Origin: Opitutaceae bacterium | GTDB lineage: Bacteria > Verrucomicrobiota > Verrucomicrobiia > Opitutales > Opitutaceae | Direction of reading: 5' to 3' | NCBI GenBank assembly: GCA_028284235.1 | Contig: JANQSC010000013.1 | Location: 62,001 to 126,000 of the forward strand | Length of the DNA: 64,000 bases | Shown here: in pieces, positions 44,795-52,859 of the stretch | Position numbering within the stretch: position 1 is the first letter of the stretch | Layout of the letters: every line of letters starts with the position of its first letter | Program-made: the position numbers and the translations under genes | Notes under the pieces: model-generated | Databases searched by the model: none | The model's input: the letters and a program-made list of their open reading frames with translations, nothing else | What the model was told of the DNA's origin: nothing

Positions 44795-46117
44795 ATGGGC
44801 AGCACGTTATCCCCTTCATCAACCGACCCCATCAAGCCCAAAGCTGTCTCCCGAAGAGCATTCGTCGCTCGAACAGCCGCGGCCTTCCCGTTGATCGTAT
44901 CCAGCGGCGTACTCGCAGTAAATGGACGCCCAGGAGCCAACGACCGCATAGTCACCGGACATATCGGAGTAGGCGGCAAAGGAACCGGCCACCTTAAGAG
45001 CATCCCCGAAAACGTGGGCGCGCTCTGCGACGTGGACGCGCTTCATGCGAAAAAAGCGGCTTCCCTTTTTGATCGAGCGTTGCCCATTTATTCCGACTAT
45101 CGGAAGCTCTTGGAACGGAAGGATATCGACGCAGTCGTCATCGCCTCCCCCGATCATTGGCACGCCTTGATGACGATAGACGCCTGCGCCGCTGGCAAAG
45201 ACGTCTACGTGGAGAAGCCGGCCTGCAAGACCATCGAGGAAGGCCGGGCCATGGTGAACGCCGCTAAACGCTACAAAAGCGTGGTGCAGGTGGGTTCACA
45301 AGGACGCCACCATCCTGCGGCATCTGTACTGAGAAAATACCTACAAGAAGGCAATATCGGCCGCGTCACTCGAATCGAATGCTGGCACAACGACAATCCC
45401 GTCGGGGGCGATCCCTTGAAAACGGCAAAGCCTCCCGCCCATTTGGATTGGGATATGTGGCTCGGACCCGCCGCGGGGCGATCGTACAACCCCGACTATT
45501 GCCATCGAAACTTTCGCTGGATGCTGGATCTCGGCGGAGGACAGATTCGCGACCGCGGTGCCCATGTGTTCAACTTGATTTCCTGGATACTCGGACTTGA
45601 TCGAACCGGGCCCTCCCGCATTGAAGCCACCGGACGGATCCCGGAAAGCGGACTCTGGAATTGCCCGACCCACTTCGAGGTCACCTACGACTTTAAGCGT
45701 CCGGATCTTTCAGTCCACTGGGCCCAGCCGGGCGTCCAAGCGGCCGACTTCGATTTCGGAGCCGTCTATCACGGGACAGGAGGGAAGACGATCGTACGCG
45801 GCGGGGACGGGCGTGTCTTTCCTGACGAGCGGGTTGTTGAATTCGCGAACGCGAACGGAATGGCCCACACCCTGCCCAAAGGAGTTCCGGCCCATAAATA
45901 CAACCTCGAAAACTGGCTCGACTGCATCAAAACGCGCGAGGAGCCCGTCATGGATATCGAATCCGGGCATCGCGTCGCCAGTATGTGCATACTCGCGAAT
46001 CTCGCCTACCGGCTCGAGCGACCCGTTACCTGGGATCCCAAAAAGGAACGCTTCGACCAGGACAGCGCCGCCAACCGCCTCCTCGGCAACCCTGGCCGTG
46101 GCAACTGGAAGATCTAG
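44795..46117 (+). CDS. Tat-exported Gfo/Idh/MocA-family oxidoreductase
   Basis: A 440-residue protein with a twin-arginine-type signal (VSRRAFVARTAAAFPLIVSS). The Rossmann fold follows: HIGVGGKGTGHLKSI, ALCDVDALHAKKA, DIDAVVIASPDHWHALMTIDACAAGKDVYVEKPAC (catalytic EKP region, shown in part). The C-terminal domain includes DLGGGQIRDRGAHVFNLISW. Related Tat-exported members are numerous in Planctomycetes and Verrucomicrobia and act on sugar derivatives; the substrate is unknown. The divergent sulfatase suggests a shared carbohydrate pathway. Confidence 0.9.
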   Translation: MGSTLSPSSTDPIKPKAVSRRAFVARTAAAFPLIVSSGVLAVNGRPGANDRIVTGHIGVGGKGTGHLKSIPENVGALCDVDALHAKKAASLFDRALPIYSDYRKLLERKDIDAVVIASPDHWHALMTIDACAAGKDVYVEKPACKTIEEGRAMVNAAKRYKSVVQVGSQGRHHPAASVLRKYLQEGNIGRVTRIECWHNDNPVGGDPLKTAKPPAHLDWDMWLGPAAGRSYNPDYCHRNFRWMLDLGGGQIRDRGAHVFNLISWILGLDRTGPSRIEATGRIPESGLWNCPTHFEVTYDFKRPDLSVHWAQPGVQAADFDFGAVYHGTGGKTIVRGGDGRVFPDERVVEFANANGMAHTLPKGVPAHKYNLENWLDCIKTREEPVMDIESGHRVASMCILANLAYRLERPVTWDPKKERFDQDSAANRLLGNPGRGNWKI

Positions 46118-46315
46118 TCGCGAAATTGCCAACAACGTTCCCGCAGGAGGTTCTGCAATACGATTCGACGAATCTGTTCTGAGAATCCGCGGCCACGCGC
46201 GAAAAGGTGGGAACCCTATTCGACTCAGTCTTAAGATCTTACGTTGACAGCTTGAAATCCGCCTGTCAGAAACGCAGTCCCACCTGATTGTAAGCAATCC
46301 CCACCCCACTGCCCT

Positions 46316-46915
46316 ATGAAGAAACTTTTGATTGTAACGCTGTGTTCCCTATTCGCCTGGCCCGGATTTGCCGATGACGCGCAAGAGGAAGCGGTCAAGA
46401 AAGCGATCGCCGCCTTGAAAGAAGGGATTGAACTCCTCGAAAGCAATGAACTCGAAGATGGAGCGGAGGAGGTTCGCTGGGGGCTCGAACTGATTGACAA
46501 AGCGCTCGAGAAGGGAATCGAAGCCTACTTGATCGACGAAGTGGGCGATTTCACCGGAGGCGAGATCACCCGAAACAAAGTAGTCGGCGTGTCAATAACC
46601 GAGCGCCCCTACACCAACAAAGCGGGCGACAAGATTCTCGTCACCATCACCCGACAAACCGCGGAATCGGAGGGTGGTCTGTTCTCCGGACTGAACGCGC
46701 TCGCAAATCTCGGCGTCATGCAAGGAGAAAGGGTCCGCTACGGAGGCGTGACCGGTTCCGCCATGACTCAAGGAAGTGAATACAAAGTCGACCTCCCCTT
46801 AGACGATGGCTCCCGCTTTGGCGCCGCGTCACGCGACGTAAACAAAGACGCCATGGACACCTTTCTAAGCGACTACCCCATCCGCGAACTAAACAAAGCG
46901 GTCTCGTCAAACTAG
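46316..46915 (+). CDS. Small secreted hypothetical protein
   Basis: A 199-residue protein with a signal peptide (MKKLLIVTLCSLFAWPGFA). The N-terminal mature part is an amphipathic helical stretch (IAALKEGIELLESNELEDGAEEVRWGLELIDKALEKG, in part) and the rest is beta-rich (VVGVSITERPYTNKAGDKILVTITR). No family is recognised. Its stop overlaps the convergent methyltransferase by 4 bp. Confidence 0.75.
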   Translation: MKKLLIVTLCSLFAWPGFADDAQEEAVKKAIAALKEGIELLESNELEDGAEEVRWGLELIDKALEKGIEAYLIDEVGDFTGGEITRNKVVGVSITERPYTNKAGDKILVTITRQTAESEGGLFSGLNALANLGVMQGERVRYGGVTGSAMTQGSEYKVDLPLDDGSRFGAASRDVNKDAMDTFLSDYPIRELNKAVSSN

Positions 46916-47547
46916 GACGGATCACTCCTCCTCAGCACCGCCAAATGCCGGTCGACCGACTTTCCCGGGGTCGGGAGCTCGCGGGAGCGCGAGTTGGCCT
47001 TCGTAACCAACAGTTCGCCACCTTGGTTCTTAATCACCTCAAGCGCCTGCTCGTGCTCGCGATCGAAGTAGCTCGTAATGATGAGTCTGCCATTGGGCGA
47101 GAGTTTCTCCAAAGCCTTGTGGTAAATCTCCTCCCAGGCGCGCTTCCCATTCCACAAATTCTGGTGACGCATGAATACCACATCGAAGGTCCCCGGCAAC
47201 TCCCGATACATATCTAACTTAGTCGCGTCGCCACTGACGAACTCAAAATCCGTACTCGAATCGCCTCGGAACCGATCCGAAGCCTCCGCAATCTCGCGAG
47301 CCCGCAAGTCGAATCCGACAAACTTCATAGCTCGCCCCTCTCCCGATCCTCGTTGAACGCCGCCAAAGAGCTTCGTCAAGGTCTCCGCCTCGTCGCAAGC
47401 GCCACACGCCAAGTCGAGCAACTGCAAGTCCCCGTCGCCCGCGATGGCGCGCCGAAGCCCCTCATCGGACCGCGCCGCCCGTTCGATCAAGGCTTCGAGG
47501 CGCCTCATGTCCTCTGCAAGATACTGCTGATGAATAGAATGGCTCAT
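46912..47547 (-). CDS. Class I SAM-dependent methyltransferase
   Basis: A 211-residue protein. Motif I is LQLLDLACGACDEAETL; an acidic end to the second strand is VGFDLRA; FVSGDATKLD and TFDVVFMRHQNLW are motif II/IV regions, and LSPNGRLIITSYFD is the post-strand motif. The N-terminal helix (EDMRRLEALIERAARS) may be a substrate cap. The substrate is unknown. Confidence 0.83.
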   Translation of the reverse strand: MSHSIHQQYLAEDMRRLEALIERAARSDEGLRRAIAGDGDLQLLDLACGACDEAETLTKLFGGVQRGSGEGRAMKFVGFDLRAREIAEASDRFRGDSSTDFEFVSGDATKLDMYRELPGTFDVVFMRHQNLWNGKRAWEEIYHKALEKLSPNGRLIITSYFDREHEQALEVIKNQGGELLVTKANSRSRELPTPGKSVDRHLAVLRRSDPS

Positions 47548-47631
47548 TCAGGCGACCAATAAGAGAGTGACCATCCCGAATTGCGAACACAATTATTGGA
47601 CGGCTTGTCTTTGAGCACCAAATTTTGTTAA

Positions 47632-47910
<279 letters not shown>

Positions 47911-47945
47911 CTGCAATGAGAAGGACTCCCAAATTCGAGTCGGGT

Positions 47946-48839
47946 CTAGTTCCCTGAAGGAACAATCCGCGACAAGTCCCCACCCAGCGAATACAGATGC
48001 GCGACCTCTTCCGACGTCAGCGCTCGGTCGAAGCAGGAGAGTTCATCGAGATCGCCTACGAAGTTAACGCCCAAGCGGATCTGAGCCGCCGCCAGATCCC
48101 AGGTGTAGGTTTGCTGCCAATCCTCTACGCTTCCCTGCCGCTCTCCATCTATATAAAGCGTCGCCACCGCATCGGTTCCCGAATTGTTGAATCCCTCGAT
48201 GGTGATGACGACATGCGTCCACCGATCACGGGTAAACAGCGCTCGCTCCGGGACGACAAGCGGCTTTTCCGTATTTGGAATCTCACTCGACCTGCGATTC
48301 TCCGGATTCCAGATCGCCTTGTCAGGGAACGCCCCCATGCGAAACTGCCGCCCTTCTTCGCGATCGAAATCCACCCAGATGCCAGCGTCCAACGCCGAGC
48401 GCGAAGTAAGCTGAATCGGGTCCGTAAAGCCAGGCCTGAGATCTTCGACGGGAGTGACGCGCAGCCAAAAGGAAACGGTTCCGCTCCAATCCTCCTCTCC
48501 ATACGGGAAATTCCCTTCGAGCGTGTAGAACGCCCGCGTACCGCTCACTCCCTCTGGCGTCTTGAACGCGAGGCATTGCCCGAAAGCGCCGCCCGCCTCT
48601 TTGAACCGAGCCTCCTCCGGAAGACCGGGTCGCGTCTTTACCTCCGGCCTCGTTGCAACCTGAGTATACAGCGTCGGATCGCCTTGCGCGAAATCGGCAT
48701 CGGCCACGCCGTCGAACGATGCGTAAAAGGTCAAGGCGTCCCGAAGCGAGTTGTCCAATTCGCTCGACGGAGCGCAAGCGCTCACGAGCGAAATCGCAGC
48801 AAGCAGAATTCCATTTCGAAGGGATATCAAGAAGTCCAT
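47946..48839 (-). CDS. LamG/concanavalin-like lipoprotein
   Basis: A 297-residue protein with lipoprotein signal (GILLAAISLVSAC). The mature part is a single LamG-type jelly roll: LTFYASFDGVADADF, WSGTVSFWLRVTP, WTHVVITIEGFNN, ATLYIDGERQGSV and the closing LGVNFVGDLDELSCFDRALTSEEVAHLYSLGG. Likely a cell-surface carbohydrate-binding protein. There are no catalytic residues that I recognise. Confidence 0.82.
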   Translation of the reverse strand: MDFLISLRNGILLAAISLVSACAPSSELDNSLRDALTFYASFDGVADADFAQGDPTLYTQVATRPEVKTRPGLPEEARFKEAGGAFGQCLAFKTPEGVSGTRAFYTLEGNFPYGEEDWSGTVSFWLRVTPVEDLRPGFTDPIQLTSRSALDAGIWVDFDREEGRQFRMGAFPDKAIWNPENRRSSEIPNTEKPLVVPERALFTRDRWTHVVITIEGFNNSGTDAVATLYIDGERQGSVEDWQQTYTWDLAAAQIRLGVNFVGDLDELSCFDRALTSEEVAHLYSLGGDLSRIVPSGN

Positions 48840-48986
48840 AGGTCACCCTAGCAGAATCCAATGGCGAATGACAATCCCCTATACAGTTCCATGCCAATCC
48901 CAGAACAACCGCATTCTGTTCGTTTCCCGCTCTTCACCACATCTCACGCTTGCCTATGCGGATCAAATACACAGATTCAAACGACA

Positions 48987-50270
48987 ATGAGCATACTGTA
49001 CACTCGCAGTCGCGCAATCCGCTCCTTGACTCTCGCAATCCTCCTTTCTCTCTCGGGATGCAACTTCTCGACTGTATTCAAACAATCCTTCCACGAAACC
49101 CGAATACAACTTCTCGTAAACGAAGGAGACGATCAGGAAGCGATTCAATATTACGAGAGAGTGAGGAACGACGTAGAACTCAGTTCGAACCTCTGCTACC
49201 TGCTCACGCAAGCGTACTACGGCATGGACGACTACGAACGCTGCCTGGAGTTTGCGCGCAAGACACTTGAGCTCGATCCGACTGTAGAATACGCAGCTCG
49301 TTTCTTCGCTAGCGCGGCGAAACGCGCGGGCGATCCTGAAGAGAGTATCGCGTTTCTCGAAGATCTCATCCCAAAGAACCCGCAATGGGCCATGGCTCAC
49401 AAGGACTTCGCGATTTTGTTGGGATACTTCGACTACAATCGACGCGCCTACGAAGTCGCGAAAGAAGGCCACGAACGCCTACCCAGCGAACCACGGCTGG
49501 CGTCAATATACTTCTACTACGCATTCATCGAGCTCCCCTACGAAGACATTCGCGTCGAATTCGAGTCGTGGATTGGCGAATACGTAGCAGACGCCTATTT
49601 TTGGTCGCAAGTTGGAAAAGGCCTCTCGGAGGCGGGCCACTCCGAGGAAGCGCTGCCCTACTTGATTCGGGCTTTGGAAGAAGGCTCCGACGACGAAAAC
49701 ACAGTGTCCGAAGCGCTTGACTGCTACCGCGCCCTCGGCGACTTCGCCGGCGCCAAGGAATTCGCCAAAGACTACGCTTGGGACGAAACCAAGGGAGACG
49801 TTCTATGGAATATGCTCGGAGCAATCTCCTATGATACAGAGCACTACGACGAGGCGCTCCGAAATTTCGACATCGCCCTTCGTCTCGCTTCTGACAGCGC
49901 GAAATACGCCGCCAATAAACTCTACACGCTTCACGCGCTCAGTCGCTCTCAAGAAGGAATTGAATTCGGGGAGGAGTGGCTGGAGCGGCAACGCGGAGAG
50001 CCCACCGCGGCGTTTCACCATTCGCTTGGACACTGCTACTTTGGGCGTTCCCAATTCGACAACGCGTTGAGCGCCTACCAAAAAGCGCTTTCGCTCAATC
50101 CTGGAAGGACGAACTACGCTCGAGACATTGTTTCAACTTATCGGAGACTCAATCGTTCGAGCGAGGGGATCGAGTTCGGCGAGCGCTGGAAACGCGACCA
50201 CCCTAACCAAGAGGACGACTCGTTTCTCGCTGAACTCGAAAACGCCCGCAGCGACATCGTAGCGAACTGA
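48987..50270 (+). CDS. TPR-repeat lipoprotein
   Basis: The start at 48987 (MSILYTRSRAIRSLTLAILLSLSGC) gives a lipoprotein signal; a start at 48861 would add 42 residues without sense. The rest is tandem TPR: DDYERCLEFARKTLELDPTVEYA, GDPEESIAFLEDLIPKNPQWAMAH, EHYDEALRNFDIALRLASDSAKY, SQFDNALSAYQKALSLNPGRTNYA. About 428 residues. Probably an outer-membrane-linked scaffold; partner unknown. Confidence 0.83.
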   Translation: MSILYTRSRAIRSLTLAILLSLSGCNFSTVFKQSFHETRIQLLVNEGDDQEAIQYYERVRNDVELSSNLCYLLTQAYYGMDDYERCLEFARKTLELDPTVEYAARFFASAAKRAGDPEESIAFLEDLIPKNPQWAMAHKDFAILLGYFDYNRRAYEVAKEGHERLPSEPRLASIYFYYAFIELPYEDIRVEFESWIGEYVADAYFWSQVGKGLSEAGHSEEALPYLIRALEEGSDDENTVSEALDCYRALGDFAGAKEFAKDYAWDETKGDVLWNMLGAISYDTEHYDEALRNFDIALRLASDSAKYAANKLYTLHALSRSQEGIEFGEEWLERQRGEPTAAFHHSLGHCYFGRSQFDNALSAYQKALSLNPGRTNYARDIVSTYRRLNRSSEGIEFGERWKRDHPNQEDDSFLAELENARSDIVAN

Positions 50271-50281
50271 TCGGCTTAACA

Positions 50282-50635
50282 TCAAAGCCGCACGTAGTTC
50301 GAACCCGTATCCGCGGGAAGCGTAAAGCTCATATTGTAGTTGAACGTGCTCGGCGCCCGGTCGCCTTTGTAGGCCACTTCCACCTCGATTGTAAAAACCC
50401 CCCACGTCCAAATGCTAATGGCGAATTTATTGTCTCGGTCGCTAGAGGCGCGAACCCGATCGGGAAAAGTCGGATGCAGCGTATACGAAACCGTTTCGAT
50501 CGAATCCAGCTCCGCGTTTGTCCCATCCAGCCAAATACCAATATGGAAATGCTCCCGCCCGTTCTCAGAGAATTTGCGGTATTTTATACGACCCTCGCGG
50601 TCCTTGATCAGTTTGTGTCTTGCTCGTAAACTCAT
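50282..50635 (-). CDS. Prokaryotic YEATS (pYEATS) domain protein
   Basis: A 117-residue single domain. The pYEATS pattern is visible: FHIGIWLDGTNAELDSIETVSYTLHPTFPDRVRASSDRDNKFAISIWTWGVFTIEVEVAY (in part), with the conserved V.Y.LHP.F, the R..DR.N.F and the WG.F.I core. There is no membrane segment. It begins three bases after the stop of the SLATT-like gene, so translation is probably coupled. Prokaryotic YEATS domains have been noted in predicted conflict/signalling operons together with membrane effectors; what this one binds is unknown. Confidence 0.75.
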   Translation of the reverse strand: MSLRARHKLIKDREGRIKYRKFSENGREHFHIGIWLDGTNAELDSIETVSYTLHPTFPDRVRASSDRDNKFAISIWTWGVFTIEVEVAYKGDRAPSTFNYNMSFTLPADTGSNYVRL

Positions 50636-50638
50636 AGC

Positions 50639-51292
50639 CTAGGGCATCTCAGGCGCCCGTCGCGTCACCGCGATAAACGGCGGCATCTCCTCGGAAACGT
50701 TCTCTGTTGGAATATCGTCCGCGTCAACCCCGGGCGCATCGAACTGGTTTTGAAAATCCGGAACCGATTCATCCGTGCTCAACGCGATAGTCGACTTTTC
50801 AAAACGCGTTTCCGCCCGCTTTGTCTCGTCCACAAGATCACGCGAGTGGCGAATATCGATGTGGCGTGTAGTGATATGACGGATATCGATGTCCGCAGAC
50901 TTGAAGTCGTTGTAGTCCTCCAACGCCCCCCACTTGCTTTCCAAGTCGCGCCGCACCGCATTAAAATTGTTCGCTCGCTCCAAGTGTCGTCTCGGGTCGA
51001 CCGACAGGCCCATCAGATTCTGTATAATTGGAATCAGTCCAGTAACGAACGCCGAAGCGATCGGAATCAGCGCGAGCAACTCGTTGGAACGGAACGACTC
51101 GACTTGAGCAACTACCGTAGTCGAAAAAACCGTTAGTATCGCCGGCACCGCGACCCAAACCCTCAATCGACCCTCTTTCTCATAGGACTGCGTATAGTCG
51201 TCCAAATACGCGGTGTACTGCGCTTCCGCTTCCACCCACCCCTCCTTTATAAGAGCGTACAATTGGCGGCGGTGCTGCGGGTTTTCGATCAT
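50639..51292 (-). CDS. SLATT-like two-helix membrane effector
   Basis: A 217-residue protein. After a helical N-terminus (LIKEGWVEAEAQYTAYLDDY) come two hydrophobic segments at about 45-63 (VWVAVPAILTVFSTTVV) and 71-94 (LLALIPIASAFVTGLIPII), then a cytosolic amphipathic helix (FNAVRRDLESKWGALEDYNDF) and an acidic tail. This is the layout of SLATT domains (SMODS- and SLOG-associated two-TM effectors), predicted pore formers in nucleotide-signalled defence. It is the middle gene of a DUF4190-SLATT-pYEATS operon. The SLATT call rests on layout and is moderate. Confidence 0.62.
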   Translation of the reverse strand: MIENPQHRRQLYALIKEGWVEAEAQYTAYLDDYTQSYEKEGRLRVWVAVPAILTVFSTTVVAQVESFRSNELLALIPIASAFVTGLIPIIQNLMGLSVDPRRHLERANNFNAVRRDLESKWGALEDYNDFKSADIDIRHITTRHIDIRHSRDLVDETKRAETRFEKSTIALSTDESVPDFQNQFDAPGVDADDIPTENVSEEMPPFIAVTRRAPEMP

Positions 51293-51304
51293 CTTGTCGC
51301 CAAT

Positions 51305-52000
51305 CTAGTCGCGCTTGCCAGCCCCGCCGGGGAGTCCCGAAACCATTCTATAAAACTCATCGCGTTCAAACCAAGCGACATTGCCGCCGAGAAACGCGAT
51401 GTATCCGCCATCCCCTCCCCAACATTCCGGATCGCCATAGACCAAGACCGAATCCGTCGGATCCGCCATGGTTAGATTCGGTACCAGCGTATAGTCGGAC
51501 CACTGGTCGACCTGCGACAATTCTCCAGGAGTTTTACCCGAGCACGTGGAAACAAAAACAGCGGGGTCTGCAAGAATCTCGGTCAAATCTTTCAAGGAGC
51601 TCGGCAGTTTTTCGTCGTTTTCCACCGCGTAGAGTAGCGACGCATTTACGATCTGCCTGAGGTGATTCATGTTCATGGTCTTTTGCGAGGTCACACGCAT
51701 TTGGCTCACCGTCGGAATCGCGATCACCGCTCCGAAAACGCCAATTACGAGCCAACCATATCCTATACACAATCCGGCAATCGCAAAGCCTTTCCCCCGG
51801 AACGTTCCATTCGAGCGCTTGATACGACCCAGGGCGAGATGACCCCACACAATCGCCAGGACCCAAAGGGCCACAACCAGAAGACCGATCCCGGGAATCC
51901 CGAGTACAAGCCCGACGATCATCAATGGAAACCCGCCTAAGGCGACGACAAAACTCCACATCGCCATCCGATTCACACTACGACTAGTTGGCGTGTCCAT
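51305..52000 (-). CDS. DUF4190 membrane protein with extracytoplasmic tail
   Basis: A 231-residue protein. Residues 12-45 hold a hydrophobic hairpin, then GHLALGRIKRSNGTFRGKGFAIAGLCIGY, the DUF4190 signature, followed by another helix (LVIGVFGAVIAIPTV). The tail from ~98 resembles prepilin-type H-domain proteins (MNHLRQIVNASLLYAVEND; LVYGDPECWGGDGGYIAFLGGNVAWFERDEF). It ends 12 bp before the SLATT-like start, so it heads that operon. Confidence 0.78.
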   Translation of the reverse strand: MDTPTSRSVNRMAMWSFVVALGGFPLMIVGLVLGIPGIGLLVVALWVLAIVWGHLALGRIKRSNGTFRGKGFAIAGLCIGYGWLVIGVFGAVIAIPTVSQMRVTSQKTMNMNHLRQIVNASLLYAVENDEKLPSSLKDLTEILADPAVFVSTCSGKTPGELSQVDQWSDYTLVPNLTMADPTDSVLVYGDPECWGGDGGYIAFLGGNVAWFERDEFYRMVSGLPGGAGKRD

Positions 52001-52304
52001 ACATGGGAGAAAAAACTATACCCAATTATTAGCAAGCTTTCACTCCCTCGACTAAGTTGCCCGACGACCAGTTTAGCGGCAAAACGACAACGGCAAAGAA
52101 GGCCCGCGACGAGAGCTACAAAGCTGCCAACAATCGCTAAGAAATCGTTCTCCCGAATAACAACCTGGTCTCAGCGCTTTCAAAACGCGAGATTGCCAAC
52201 GCTCCTCACTCGTTTCGAATTTCGGTGGCGACTTACGAGCAATCATGTATGTTGTCTTGCCAATCAGCAATGGCTCCATCTACTACTATCTAGCGTAAGG
52301 CCTT
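52001..52304. other. Intergenic region without a supported gene
   Basis: Between two divergent membrane-protein genes. A minus-strand reading frame at 52073-52279 (68 codons, begins MEPLLIGKTTYMIARKSPPK) has no support from composition or known domain. I see no repeat. Confidence 0.4.
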
Positions 52305-52847
52305 ATGGGAAATCCAATCTTAGAACAATTGATAGCGGGCTATTCGAATGCTCAATCGAGAATTCAAGACCTCGATACCAAGTCTCAAATTCTAATAGGT
52401 TTTGAAAGCGCGATTGTCGCGCTGATCATCGCCAAAATGGATCAGCTCCACGGCGCTGAAGCTTCAGCCTCGCCAACACCTGACGTAGTGGCAGTTTCAA
52501 ACACAACGCTCGGCATTCTCTGGTCTCTCCCCCTCTCTCTAGGGATTGTATCCATATTATTGTTGTTTTGCACCCTAATCGCTCGACCACCTTCGAAGAA
52601 TCTCCGTCATACCATCTTGTTCCCATTCTATAACCCAGATTGCGATCAAGCGAAAATGGAAGCGGCTATCGACAACCTTTCCAACGGAGAACCTCTATCG
52701 AATTGTGTAGAAGAGTACCGACATCAACTTCTAGAAGTGGGGGCAATCCTCTTTAAAAAAATTAGATGGAATCGGACTGCTGTGTACCTGATCATGGCGC
52801 AACTTTCAATTATCGCAGTAACTGCCGTTGCTACTGCATTCTCATAG
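52305..52847 (+). CDS. PycTM-like (Pycsar effector-type) three-helix membrane protein
   Basis: A 180-residue protein. The N-terminal signature LDTKSQILIGFESAIVALIIA resembles the aD.KA..LL motif of the Pycsar effector TM family, followed by a second helix at about 70-93 ending in IARPPSKNL, a loop domain (FPFYNPDCDQAKMEAAIDNL) and a third helix at 157-178. It has no catalytic residues. Such proteins are membrane-disrupting outputs of cyclic-nucleotide defence. Here the nearest cyclase gene is convergent, with 12 bp between stops, rather than operonic, so a functional link is only suggestive. Confidence 0.6.
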   Translation: MGNPILEQLIAGYSNAQSRIQDLDTKSQILIGFESAIVALIIAKMDQLHGAEASASPTPDVVAVSNTTLGILWSLPLSLGIVSILLLFCTLIARPPSKNLRHTILFPFYNPDCDQAKMEAAIDNLSNGEPLSNCVEEYRHQLLEVGAILFKKIRWNRTAVYLIMAQLSIIAVTAVATAFS

Positions 52848-52859
52848 CTCAATGAACAT

